Shown here: positions 36,572-45,019 of the stretch, one piece after another | Layout of the letters: each line of letters opens with the position of its first letter | Numbering within the stretch: position 1 is the first letter of the stretch | Assembly: GCA_017303355.1 (NCBI GenBank) | Contig: JAFLCU010000001.1 | Coordinates: 248,001-312,000, forward strand | Direction of reading: 5' to 3' | Source of the DNA: Caulobacterales bacterium | GTDB taxonomy: Bacteria > Pseudomonadota > Alphaproteobacteria > Caulobacterales > Aquidulcibacteraceae | Length of the DNA: 64,000 nucleotides | Made by a program: the position numbers and the translations under genes | Notes under the pieces: model-generated | The model's database searches: none | What the model saw: only the letters and a program-made list of their open reading frames with translations | What the model was told of the DNA's origin: nothing

Positions 36572-37497
36572 GCCGGATCGAACCAGCGCGACGCCGTTTC
36601 ACCGGCGATCGCGCGGCGGTCCGCATCGCTGAGCGCCGCTAGCGGCGCTAAGCAATCTTCGATCGGGCGCGACGGCCAATCCGATCCGAGAACGATCCGC
36701 GCCGGCCCGACCACATCCAGCGCACATCGCAACGCGGGGCCGGCCGTAAAGCCGCAATTGTCCATGAAGATGCGCTGCTTCAGATAGTGCGAGAATTTCT
36801 CGCGCGCGCCGCGTCCACGGCTATCGAAGCGCTCGGCCAGAAACGGCGCCACGCCGCCAAGATGCGTTGCGATGATGTCGAGGCGCGGATGCCGATCCAG
36901 GACGCCTGAGAAAATCAAGCGCGCCAACACGATCGTACTCGTCACCATCGTATGCAGCGCTGAATCCAGCCCAAAATCCGCGAAGGCTGGCGACAGATCG
37001 GCGACGCCGGCGGATGGATGCAACATAAGCGGCCAGCCCTTCTCGGCCGCCAGACGCCACAAATCTTCCAAATCTAGCGCGTCTGGCTTGTAGCGCGTGG
37101 CTTCGGCCAACAGCGCAACGCCACGCATCTCCGGCGCATCGGCGACGCGCCGCGCTTCGGCGATTGCCGCGTCAGGCTGATCCAGCGGCAGCCGCGCCAA
37201 CGCAACGAAGCGCGATGGATGCACCGCGCACGCCGCGATCAGGCCGTCATTTGCGCGCCGCGCAAGCTCCAGGTCGAGCGCCGTATCGGGCGCTGGCCCC
37301 ACGGGCGCGAACGACAGCACCGCGACATCCACACCAAGCCGATCCATCTCGCGAAGCCGCGTCTCTAGATCGAGCAGAAGGTGATCCGTGTTAAGGGCGG
37401 CAGGCAAACCGGAGGGCCGTACCCCACCCCAGCGCGCATCTTCCAGAAAGCGCAAGGCCGTGCGCGGAATGTAATGCGACTGGGTGTCGATGATCAT
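36553..37497 (-). CDS. Amidohydrolase-2 family hydrolase/decarboxylase with an altered metal motif
   Basis: 314 residues, ACMSD-like amidohydrolase_2. The family HxH at the barrel start reads DTQSHYIP, so the first metal His is Gln. The remaining ligands appear as HPSAG, THLGG and the distal Asp in LGSDWPSRP. The Gln substitution is seen in some family members, so decarboxylase or hydrolase activity is possible. Substrate probably an aromatic or acyclic acid of the same pathway. Confidence 0.85.
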   Translation of the reverse strand: MIIDTQSHYIPRTALRFLEDARWGGVRPSGLPAALNTDHLLLDLETRLREMDRLGVDVAVLSFAPVGPAPDTALDLELARRANDGLIAACAVHPSRFVALARLPLDQPDAAIAEARRVADAPEMRGVALLAEATRYKPDALDLEDLWRLAAEKGWPLMLHPSAGVADLSPAFADFGLDSALHTMVTSTIVLARLIFSGVLDRHPRLDIIATHLGGVAPFLAERFDSRGRGAREKFSHYLKQRIFMDNCGFTAGPALRCALDVVGPARIVLGSDWPSRPIEDCLAPLAALSDADRRAIAGETASRWFDPAQAARP

Positions 37498-37498
37498 C

Positions 37499-38677
37499 TT
37501 AGTATGAACGCGGCATGCCGAGCACGTGTTCGGAAATATAGGAGAGGATCATATTGGTGGAGATCGGCGCCACCTGATAGAGCCGCGCCTCGCGAAATTT
37601 GCGCTCGACATCGTATTCCTCGGCAAAGCCGAAGCCACCGAAGGTCTGCACGCAAGCTTCACCGGCGGCCCACGACGCATCCGCCGCCAACATCTTGGCC
37701 ATGTTCGCCTCGGCGCCGACATTGCCGCCCGCCTGATAGACCCGCGCCGCCTCATGCACCATCAGCTCGGCCGCGCGCATCTGCGCGTACGCTTTCGCGA
37801 TGGGAAATTGCACGCCCTGATTCTGCCCGATCGGGCGATTGAACAGCGTCCGTTCCTTGGCGTAGCCGGTCGCCTTCTCGATGAACCATTTGGCGTCGCC
37901 AACACACTCGGCCGCGATCAGGATGCGCTCGGCGTTCATGCCGGAAAGAATGTAGCGGAAGCCCTGCCCCTCTTCACCGATCAGATTTTCGGCAGCCACT
38001 TCCAATTGATCGAAGAAAACCTCAGTCGTGGAATGGTTCATCATCGTGCGGATGGGGCGGATGGTGAGCCCCTTGCCGACGGCTTCGCGCATATCGACGA
38101 GGAAAATCGAAAGCCCTTCGGATTTCTTCTTCACCTGATCGCGCGGCGTCGTCCGCGCCAGCAACAGCATCAGATCGGAATGCTCAGCGCGTGAGGTCCA
38201 GATCTTTTGGCCGTTGACGATGTACTTGTCGCCTTGGCGCGTCGCCGTCGTGCGTAGGCTCAGCGTATCGGTGCCGGAGGTGGGCTCGGTCACGCCGAAC
38301 GCCTGCAAACGCAACGCGCCCGAGGCGATCCGCGGCAGGTACTTTTCCTTTTGCGCTGGACTGCCGTGCCGCAGGATCGTATTCATGATGTACATTTGCG
38401 CGTGGCACGCCGCGCCGTTGCAGCCATTGGCCTGGATTTCCTCCATGATCACGGCCGCGGCGCGCAGCGAAAGCCCGCTGCCGCCAAATTCTTCCGGAAT
38501 CAACGCCGCGAGAAAGCCGGCTTCGGTGAGCGCTTGCACGAATGCCGTTGGGTACGCACGGTCACGGTCCGCGGCGCGCCAATACTCTCCCGGAAAACCC
38601 TCGCAGAGCGCCCGCACGGAGCGGCGAATCTCCGCCAGGTCCTGATCTTCGCCGGATTGCGTCGCGTCTGCGATCAT
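37499..38677 (-). CDS. Acyl-CoA dehydrogenase with an unusual C-terminal active-site segment
   Basis: 392 residues from ATG 38677, preceded by AGGTGAG; a GTG four codons upstream is an alternative. FGVTEPTSGTDTLSLRTTATRQGDKYIVNGQKIWTSRAEHSDLMLLLART is canonical. The usual QIYEGTxEIQR segment carrying the catalytic Glu is replaced by LYQVAPISTNMILSYI, so the base must come from elsewhere or the enzyme does a different oxidation. Starts one base after the amidohydrolase end; same operon direction. Confidence 0.9.
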   Translation of the reverse strand: MIADATQSGEDQDLAEIRRSVRALCEGFPGEYWRAADRDRAYPTAFVQALTEAGFLAALIPEEFGGSGLSLRAAAVIMEEIQANGCNGAACHAQMYIMNTILRHGSPAQKEKYLPRIASGALRLQAFGVTEPTSGTDTLSLRTTATRQGDKYIVNGQKIWTSRAEHSDLMLLLARTTPRDQVKKKSEGLSIFLVDMREAVGKGLTIRPIRTMMNHSTTEVFFDQLEVAAENLIGEEGQGFRYILSGMNAERILIAAECVGDAKWFIEKATGYAKERTLFNRPIGQNQGVQFPIAKAYAQMRAAELMVHEAARVYQAGGNVGAEANMAKMLAADASWAAGEACVQTFGGFGFAEEYDVERKFREARLYQVAPISTNMILSYISEHVLGMPRSY

Positions 38678-38778
38678 CGTGCTGCTCACCTAATTTTCCG
38701 CCTGACCTCGGGATGGAGATACACCATGCTGGCGATCATCGCGCGCCTTTGCGCGCGAGGTTTCGCAGGCGCGATGTG

Positions 38779-39798
38779 ATGACACAGGAAATGCCCAATT
38801 CTCTGATCGAATTCGCACGAGCGGCGCAAGGCGCGCTGGCGCCGGCGGACTGGGACTACCTGACGGAGGGGGCGCTGCCTGGCCAGGCTGGGGGCGACAA
38901 CGTCCACGCCTGGAATGCACTGCGCGTGCGTCCACGCGTCCTGCGCGGCGTCGCGCAAGCCGACATTTCGACGACCGTGCTGGGCGCGCGAATTTCATCG
39001 CCGATCTTCGTGGCGCCCAACGGCCGCGCCACGCGCTACCATCCCGAAGGCGAGCGCGCGATCGTGCGCGCGACGGCGGCCAAAGGCGCCGGCGCCCTCC
39101 TCGCGAGTTCCGTCGGCGCGTCGATCGGCGCATTGCGCGCGAGCGCGCCCAACGCATTGCTGTGGAGCCAGCTCTACATCAGCGGCGATCGCGGCTTCAT
39201 CAAGGATCGGGTCGAGCTGGCGCACGCTTCCGGCGCTGGCGCGATCGTCCTCACCGTTGATCTCTTGCCGGATGCGAACGCGCTGAAGCCGCCGCCGCTC
39301 AAGCCGGTCGCGTGGGAGACGCCGAAAAACGGCGAACCAGCTCCGCTCTTCACCGGCGCGAGCATCGATGATCTCGCCTGGCTCTGCGATATCAGCCCAC
39401 TGCCGGTTGTCGTGAAGGGCGTGCTGCGCGCCGATGACGCCGCCGAATGCGTCGCCGCTGGCGCGAGGGGCCTGATCGTTTCGAATCACGGGGGCAACCA
39501 AGTGCAGGACGCCATAGCGAGCGCCACGGCCTTGCCCGAGATCGTCTCCGCTTGTGGCGGACGCGCTGAAATTTACGTCGACGGCGGCATTCGCTCGGGT
39601 GCGACGATCCTCAAGGCCATCGCACTCGGCGCCCGCGCCGTGATGGTCGGGCGACCCTTCTCACACGCACTCGCGGTGGGCGGCGAGCAAGGCGTAGCCG
39701 CTTGCCTCGCCCTCCTTGAGCATGAATTGCAACGCGCGATGCTCCTTTGCGGCGCATCGCGCGTCAGCGACATCAATCGTGATCTACTCGCGGCCTAA
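38779..39798 (+). CDS. FMN-dependent 2-hydroxyacid dehydrogenase/oxidase (LldD/glycolate oxidase family)
   Basis: 339 residues from ATG 38779 (upstream in-frame extension rejected because it overlaps the divergent ACAD gene). (beta/alpha)8 flavoprotein: VLRGVAQADISTTVLGARISSPIFVAPNG, WSQLYI, IVSNHGGNQVQDA with the catalytic His, and VDGGIRSGATILKAIALGARAVMVGRP binding FMN phosphate. Typical SNHGGRQLD reads SNHGGNQVQD, so substrate Arg binding differs. Oxidises a 2-hydroxy acid to 2-oxo acid. Confidence 0.9.
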   Translation: MTQEMPNSLIEFARAAQGALAPADWDYLTEGALPGQAGGDNVHAWNALRVRPRVLRGVAQADISTTVLGARISSPIFVAPNGRATRYHPEGERAIVRATAAKGAGALLASSVGASIGALRASAPNALLWSQLYISGDRGFIKDRVELAHASGAGAIVLTVDLLPDANALKPPPLKPVAWETPKNGEPAPLFTGASIDDLAWLCDISPLPVVVKGVLRADDAAECVAAGARGLIVSNHGGNQVQDAIASATALPEIVSACGGRAEIYVDGGIRSGATILKAIALGARAVMVGRPFSHALAVGGEQGVAACLALLEHELQRAMLLCGASRVSDINRDLLAA

Positions 39799-39872
39799 AG
39801 CCTCGCGCTTTAAATGCGACCCAGCAGGCGGGATCGAGTTCTGGTCGCATTTAAAGTGCAAAGAGGCTTTAG
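39795..39872. repeat. Palindromic element A (nested 10-bp and 14-bp stems) ending the FMN dehydrogenase gene
   Basis: Outer arms CTAAAGCCTC (39795-39804) and GAGGCTTTAG (39863-39872) are a perfect 10-bp inverted repeat; inside them CTTTAAATGCGACC (39808-39821) pairs with GGTCGCATTTAAAG (39843-39856) perfectly. The stop codon of the upstream gene (39796-39798) lies in the outer arm. AT-rich core in very GC-rich surroundings. Related to element B 12 bases further on. Confidence 0.8.
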
Positions 39873-39883
39873 ATTCGGGGGCT

Positions 39884-39960
39884 CTAGCGCGGCTTATGGA
39901 CTTTAAATTCGCTCGGCGCCCGCCATCAAACTGAGGCGAATTTAAAGTCCGCCGCGCTAG
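39884..39960. repeat. Palindromic element B (nested 10-bp and 15-bp stems) ending the phytanoyl-CoA dioxygenase-like gene
   Basis: Outer arms CTAGCGCGGC (39884-39893) and GCCGCGCTAG (39951-39960) are perfect; inside, GGACTTTAAATTCGC (39898-39912) and GCGAATTTAAAGTCC (39936-39950) are a perfect 15-bp inverted repeat. The TAG stop of the minus-strand dioxygenase gene (39957-39959) lies in the right outer arm. Same plan as element A: CTA ends, GC-rich outer stem, CTTTAAAT core. Could fold into two cruciform or hairpin terminators between convergent genes. Confidence 0.8.
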
Positions 39961-40925
39961 CGTGGCGGCCGCAGCATGGTGGCGTGGCCATCCTTGTGAA
40001 AGGCGAGCACGTCGTCGCCGGGCGGAATGAGCGCGATCAATTCTTCCGTGGCGATGCGCTTGCCACCGGTCCAGCGGCTATAGGTCTCGTCATCGACCCG
40101 CAGACTCACGAGCTTGCCGTCATGGTTCTGCACGCTGATTTCGCTCGGCGTAAACGTTTGCACCTTGCCCCACACCGGCAGATCGCCGGACACCGGCATT
40201 ACGCGAATATCCATCGACATGCGGAAGTGCTTCGAGAAATTATCCATGCCGCAATGCGGAATCCAGCGATTGAACACGACCACGTCGCTCGGCTTGTATT
40301 CGCTTCGCCGCCAGGATTCCGACGGGATTGCATCGCCGGGAATATAATATTGCGGCGGCGCGTTGACGTCATGCAGATAGCCACGCTTGTGCTGCCCGCT
40401 CGCCATCGCCAGGCCGCCCGTATCCGCGTTCACATCGACCAGCGGCACCCAGCAGGTCCAGCAATCGAGATCGCCGTTGTAAAAGCCATCCTGGTGGCGC
40501 CCGAAGAACGGGTCTTCAGGCGCTTTCGCCAGCGGCGGAAAAATGCGGTATTCCACAATCGGCAGCCAGAACGGATCGTCGCCCAGGAGCTCGCGGAAGA
40601 ACGCGTTGATCTTCGGATGCTCGGCGAAACGCTCCCACACCTTCACTTCGTGCAATTGCTCGAATTTGACCGGAAAGTTCGTCAAGTCCGCGCCATTCCA
40701 TACCGGCTCCGTCGCGCCGGCGTCGACAACGCCCATGTCAGTCAGCACTTTCATGTAAGCGCGTTTGATTTCGCCAATCGCATCTTGATCAAGTACGTCG
40801 CGGAAAAACAAATAGCCCTCGCGGTCCATCAGCGCATGCAGCGCTTGGCGATCGCCAAGATGCGCATTCGCCTCGATCATCGGGGGCATCGGCACATTGC
40901 CGATCGTTTTCGCCTGGGCGTTCAT
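39957..40925 (-). CDS. Phytanoyl-CoA dioxygenase (PhyH) family Fe(II)/2-oxoglutarate oxygenase
   Basis: 322 residues. Iron-binding HxD at His144-Gln-Asp146 (GRHQDGFYNGD) with distal His224 in WIPHCGMDNF and Arg235 for 2-oxoglutarate. Hydroxylates an acyl or ring C-H bond, fitting an acid-degradation region. Free-standing behind its own promoter in the 63-base gap to the DUF35 gene. Stop codon lies inside element B. Confidence 0.9.
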   Translation of the reverse strand: MNAQAKTIGNVPMPPMIEANAHLGDRQALHALMDREGYLFFRDVLDQDAIGEIKRAYMKVLTDMGVVDAGATEPVWNGADLTNFPVKFEQLHEVKVWERFAEHPKINAFFRELLGDDPFWLPIVEYRIFPPLAKAPEDPFFGRHQDGFYNGDLDCWTCWVPLVDVNADTGGLAMASGQHKRGYLHDVNAPPQYYIPGDAIPSESWRRSEYKPSDVVVFNRWIPHCGMDNFSKHFRMSMDIRVMPVSGDLPVWGKVQTFTPSEISVQNHDGKLVSLRVDDETYSRWTGGKRIATEELIALIPPGDDVLAFHKDGHATMLRPPR

Positions 40926-40988
40926 CGCCGTGCTCCTTCCTACTTTCTCGGATATGGGACCGGCGCCCTATCCGTTCCACCTATTCAC

Positions 40989-41402
40989 TCAGCCGCGCAC
41001 CCGCTCCGCGCAGAGCACGGGCTGACCGCTTTCAATCAACACGCGAAAATGTAGCCTCACCGCATCGCCGACCTTCGGCGCGTTGGCGCCGTGCGCGTCG
41101 GCGACGTGCGCGTGCAGCCGCACGTTCTCCGCCAGCTCGACCAGCGCGATCGCATATGGCGCCAGCGGCTCGAATGCCTTCAGAAACACGCGCCGATAGA
41201 CGCCCATCGCGCGCACCACGCCGCGCGCCGGCGCCTCGCGCCACCCGATCGCGGCGTGCTCGGCCCATGGACTCATCGGACTCGGCGGCCAGAACGGGCG
41301 CTGCGTCGCCACGCAATAGGGCAGCACAAGCTTGCCTTCTCGCGCACCGGCCCAAAATGGCGCGTTCAGATCATTGATGATCGGCTGGAGATCGTCGCTC
41401 AT
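40989..41402 (-). CDS. DUF35 OB-fold protein with zinc-ribbon region
   Basis: 137 residues from ATG 41402, which overlaps the thiolase stop (ATGA). FWAGAREGKLVLPYCVATQRPFWPPSP is the zinc-ribbon side (only one clear Cys, so zinc binding may be lost), followed by an OB fold. DUF35 proteins accompany SCP2-type thiolase-fold enzymes as a subunit, for instance with retro-aldolases of steroid side-chain cleavage. Last gene of the 49-41 kb operon. Confidence 0.88.
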   Translation of the reverse strand: MSDDLQPIINDLNAPFWAGAREGKLVLPYCVATQRPFWPPSPMSPWAEHAAIGWREAPARGVVRAMGVYRRVFLKAFEPLAPYAIALVELAENVRLHAHVADAHGANAPKVGDAVRLHFRVLIESGQPVLCAERVRG

Positions 41403-42583
41403 GCGCCAGCTCCCCCGAGAATAAGCGCATCGCCGCCGATGCTCGCCCACATCGCGCTGCGTGCGTTCGCCACTTGACGCGTCCCCGCTTCGCCGCGGAG
41501 TTGCGTGACCAGCTCGCGCACTTGGCCCCAGCCATTCACCTGCGCCTGCGAGAGCTGACCGCCCGCCGTATTCGCCGGCTGCTTGCCGCCGAGCGCCAAG
41601 CGATCGTCCTGCACATAGTCGAGACCTTCGCCAGCTTCGCAGAATCCGAAATCCTCGAGCGCATAAATCGGCAGCGGCGAGAACGAATCATAGAGCCCGA
41701 GCACGTCCATCTGCTCCGGCGCCATGCCGGCCATACCATAGACGTCCTGCGCGCGCGCCTGCTTCAGCGTCAGCCGCTGCTCGGATTGCTGCCACATGCC
41801 CAAGCCGCGCGGCGCGAAGATGAAAGTGTCGCGCCCCGCTTGAAGGCCTTGCGCACCGAGGATCGTGACAGGCCGTTGCGCCGGTGTCGCCAATTCACGC
41901 TTGGTCACGATCATGCACACAGCGCCATCGCCCACGAGCGAGCAATCATAGAGACGCAATGGCTCGATGATGGGCCGCGCCTCGCGATACATCGCTTCGG
42001 TGAGCTCATCGCGCGCCACCGCGTCCGACGTCATCCGGGCGTGGCGACGGAACGTAAGCGGGATCGCCGCGAGCAATTCGCGATCCTTCTTGTAACGGCG
42101 GCAATAGAGGTCGAACGCCATCGCCGCGCCAGCGACGGGCGAGGTCATGCCGAGATGGCCTTCCTCCGCGTGGGGGCCGCCGCCTTCGCGAAATTGCTCA
42201 TAAAAGAACGGATTATTCGCCTCGCCCATACGGCCGATGTCGGAATTCTTCATCGCCATCAGGCAAGCCACGCGCGTGGCCATGCCAGACGTCACGACCA
42301 TCGCCGCTTGCGTCAGCACGCTCGCGGTGAAGCGGCCATGTGACCAGGTTTGACTGCAAAATTTCGGCGAAAGACCGAACGCCTGCGCGACCGTATCGTA
42401 ATCGGCGCCACGCGGCGAACCAATCTGCACGATCAAGCCATCGATGGCGCCGCGTTCAAGCTGGGCGTCGGCTAGCGCGCCTTTCAGCGCATCGCCCGCC
42501 AGCTGCAGCACCGATTTCTCAGGCTGACGCGCGAAGCTGCTGGCGCCCACGCCAACGATCGAGGCTTTGCCGGAAAGGCTCAC
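41399..42583 (-). CDS. SCP2/lipid-transfer-type thiolase-fold enzyme without the nucleophilic Cys
   Basis: 394 residues, GTG start at 42583 overlapping the ligase stop (GTGA). Thiolase fold: GALADAQLERGAIDGLIV, YDSFSPLPIYALEDFGFCEAGEG, NTAGGQLSQAQVNGW, QLRGEAGTRQV. The Cys of the usual CxS nucleophile region is absent (QTWSHGRFTAS), as in lipid-transfer-like proteins that act as retro-aldolases with DUF35 partners. Paired with the overlapping DUF35 gene, so a C-C cleavage (thiolase or aldolase) at a CoA thioester is inferred. Confidence 0.88.
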   Translation of the reverse strand: MSLSGKASIVGVGASSFARQPEKSVLQLAGDALKGALADAQLERGAIDGLIVQIGSPRGADYDTVAQAFGLSPKFCSQTWSHGRFTASVLTQAAMVVTSGMATRVACLMAMKNSDIGRMGEANNPFFYEQFREGGGPHAEEGHLGMTSPVAGAAMAFDLYCRRYKKDRELLAAIPLTFRRHARMTSDAVARDELTEAMYREARPIIEPLRLYDCSLVGDGAVCMIVTKRELATPAQRPVTILGAQGLQAGRDTFIFAPRGLGMWQQSEQRLTLKQARAQDVYGMAGMAPEQMDVLGLYDSFSPLPIYALEDFGFCEAGEGLDYVQDDRLALGGKQPANTAGGQLSQAQVNGWGQVRELVTQLRGEAGTRQVANARSAMWASIGGDALILGGAGA

Positions 42584-44166
42584 GAAGCGATCCCCAACTC
42601 GCGCCTGGCTTCCTCGGAGAGTTTTGCTTTCGACACTTTGCCGCTGGCCAAGCGCGGCAATTGCGCTTCGCTGCGGAAGAGCACGTGGTGCGGGGCTTTG
42701 AACGAAGCCGCGCGCTCCTTCACGTACTCGCGCAACGCGCGCTCCGAGACGGGCGCCGCCGTATCCACGAACGCCACCACAAGCTCGCCCTTTACCGGAT
42801 CGCCGACGCCCACGACATAGGCGTCGCGTACGTCCGGGTGGCTCGCCAGCAATTGCTCGACCTCGACCGGCGATACATTGATGCCGCCGCTCTTGATCAC
42901 TTCCTTCAGACGTGAATTGAAAATGAAATGACCATCGCTGTTGAACGAACCTAGATCTCCCGTGTCGAAGAAGCCGTCGGGGCGTAGCGCTTTCGCCGTT
43001 TCCTCGGGATTGTTGAGATAACCTGGCGTGGTGTGCCCGCGAATGAGCACGAGCCCCGTCTCGCCTTTCGGCAGCAGCGCGCCTGTCGCCGGATCGACGA
43101 TGATCATTTCCATGCCCGGCAACGGCGCGCCGTTCGCCGCGACCTTCAGCTCGATCGGATCATCCATATCACCCACGGTCGCGTTGCCGTAAGTCTCGGT
43201 GAGCCCGTAGGCGGGCACCGCGCCCTTGATGCCCATCTCAACCAATGTCAGACGCTTGTATTCCGCGACCGTGCCGGCGTTGCCCTTCTGCAGCGAACCG
43301 ATCTTGCTCCGCGTGTAATCGGGATGATCCAGCATCCCGCGCGTCATATTGCCCGTGCCGTAATAGACACTCGCTTGCGAGCGCCGGATCGATTCAATCG
43401 CGCTGCCGGCTTCAAAATGCCCCTGCAATACAATCGCCGCGCCATGCGTCAGCGCGGCGGGAAGCGCATTGGTGGCGCCGAGGCCGTAGAAAAGTGGCGA
43501 GCCGATCCAGACGCGATCATCGCCATTGATGCCGCGCCGCACGCCCATATCGTAGCCATTCTCGACCACGCCACGATGATTGAGCAGCACGCCTTTCGGA
43601 TCGGCGGTGCTGCCCGAGGTGTAAAGCACGAACGCCGTCGTATCCGGCGACACGCTGGCGCGCACGGACGCCAAATCCGCGTCGGAGATCGCGTCACCGC
43701 GCTTCAGAAACGCACCCCAATTCGTCGCGCCCGCCCGCGTGGCGCCGACAAAGACCAACTCCGCATCGCCAAGCACGGCCTCGGACGCGAGTTCAGCAAA
43801 CAAATCCTCGTAGCTCGTCTTCAGGAAACGCGCGGCGGAGACGACGATGCGCACGCCGCTGTGGCGCATGGTCCAGAGGATTTCGTTCTTCTTGTACCAA
43901 GTATTGAGTGGGCAAAAGCGCGCGCCGATCATGGATGACGCCAACGCCATCACCACCCATTCGGGCTCGTTGCCCAACAGCACGCCGACGCTCTCGCCCC
44001 GCTTCACGCCAGACGCCAGCAGCGCCTTCGCGGCCTGGACCGTTTGCGCAAGCAATTCGCCATAGCTGAGCGTCCGCTCGTCGCGGATCAGCGCGAGCCG
44101 GTTTGGCGTCGCGCGCGCATGCTCGGCCAGGACCTCGGCCAGTGTTTTTGCCGATGGCCTAGCCAT
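42580..44166 (-). CDS. Acyl-CoA synthetase (AMP-forming, FadD/CaiC-like)
   Basis: 528 residues; ATG 44166 is chosen since GAGGA lies about eight bases upstream, while the ATG nine bases earlier would leave no room for it. A5-type P-loop FVLYTSGSTADPKGVLLNHRG, AYGLTETYG, DTGDLGSFNSDGHFIFNSRLKEVIKSGGINVSP, and C-terminal RLASGKVSKAKL with the catalytic Lys. Ligates CoA to a carboxylic acid; overlaps the isocitrate-lyase-fold gene by 8 bases. Substrate unknown. Confidence 0.93.
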   Translation of the reverse strand: MARPSAKTLAEVLAEHARATPNRLALIRDERTLSYGELLAQTVQAAKALLASGVKRGESVGVLLGNEPEWVVMALASSMIGARFCPLNTWYKKNEILWTMRHSGVRIVVSAARFLKTSYEDLFAELASEAVLGDAELVFVGATRAGATNWGAFLKRGDAISDADLASVRASVSPDTTAFVLYTSGSTADPKGVLLNHRGVVENGYDMGVRRGINGDDRVWIGSPLFYGLGATNALPAALTHGAAIVLQGHFEAGSAIESIRRSQASVYYGTGNMTRGMLDHPDYTRSKIGSLQKGNAGTVAEYKRLTLVEMGIKGAVPAYGLTETYGNATVGDMDDPIELKVAANGAPLPGMEMIIVDPATGALLPKGETGLVLIRGHTTPGYLNNPEETAKALRPDGFFDTGDLGSFNSDGHFIFNSRLKEVIKSGGINVSPVEVEQLLASHPDVRDAYVVGVGDPVKGELVVAFVDTAAPVSERALREYVKERAASFKAPHHVLFRSEAQLPRLASGKVSKAKLSEEARRELGIAS

Positions 44167-45019
44167 TCGCGCCATCCTCAATGTCCCACGCCGACGCCAT
44201 ATCGACGATCTCGAGCGTTTCCTTGCGCATGCGCGCCAACAGCGCCTCGCTCTGGTCAACGCGACCCGTGGCTTTGAACGCGCCCCATAGATCGGCGATT
44301 GCCGCACTCACGGCGGCTGCCGTATTGAACGGATAAAGCGCCGCGCCAAAGCCCGCCGCGTTGAGCTCTTCCAGCGTCGGAATCGGTGGGTTGACGCCGC
44401 CAATCCATATCAAGCTCACACCTGGCAACGCGGCGCGCACCCGCGGCGCATCCGCCGGCGATAGGTCCAGCACAAGCAGGGCGTCCGCGCCCGCGTCACG
44501 TGCGGCGTGGCCGCGCGCGATCACCTCATCCATGGATTTCGCCACGCGAAGCGCGTCGGTCCGCGCGATCAGCAGCGTCTCTGGATCCCTCAGCGACGAT
44601 TTCGCGGCACGAATGCGCGCCGCGCTTGCTTCGATCGACACGAGCGCGCCGCGTCCGCGATGATAGTCCGGAGATTTCGGGTACGGTTGATCGTCAATGT
44701 GCAAAGCGCTCGCGCCCGCCGCCTCGATCTCGCGCACGGCGCCAGCCAAATGCGAGAGCCCACCAAAGCCAGCGCCGGCGTCAACGATAAGCGCGGCATC
44801 GATTGTTCGACTGATGCGCGCCGTCGCTTCGACCGTATCCGTGAGCGTAACGAACGGCTGGCCCTTGGCTTGAGCCAAGCCCAGCGCGTTGCCGCCAAGA
44901 TACAGCGCATCAAATCCCGCGCGCGCGATGATGCGCGCGCACAGCGGATCGGCCGCACCCGGCGCGGCCACGCATCCGCCCTGCGCCATCAAGCGCCGCA
45001 GGGATTTGCGCTCACTCAC
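44159..45019 (-). CDS. Isocitrate lyase/PEP mutase superfamily enzyme
   Basis: 286 residues; GTG start at 45019 overlaps the dioxygenase stop (GTGA). Barrel landmarks: FDALYLGGNALGLAQAKGQPFVTLTDTVE, LIVDAGAGFGG, HIDDQ, ARTDALRV, WIGGVNPP. The family's catalytic K-K-C-G-H loop is modified. Related to 2,3-dimethylmalate, methylisocitrate and oxaloacetate lyases; a C-C lyase step on a hydroxy diacid is inferred. Confidence 0.88.
   Translation of the reverse strand: MSERKSLRRLMAQGGCVAAPGAADPLCARIIARAGFDALYLGGNALGLAQAKGQPFVTLTDTVEATARISRTIDAALIVDAGAGFGGLSHLAGAVREIEAAGASALHIDDQPYPKSPDYHRGRGALVSIEASAARIRAAKSSLRDPETLLIARTDALRVAKSMDEVIARGHAARDAGADALLVLDLSPADAPRVRAALPGVSLIWIGGVNPPIPTLEELNAAGFGAALYPFNTAAAVSAAIADLWGAFKATGRVDQSEALLARMRKETLEIVDMASAWDIEDGANG

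Noticed and set aside
39795..39960. An insertion sequence or integron-like site in the AT-cored palindromes
   Set aside because: No transposase or integrase and no target duplication; palindromes alone do not show mobility.
41399..44166. Complete steroid-degradation (cholate) cluster
   Set aside because: ACAD pairs, a DUF35-thiolase and an Hsd4-like SDR are present, but no ketosteroid dehydrogenase, ketosteroid hydroxylase or HsaC-type extradiol enzyme was seen in the window.
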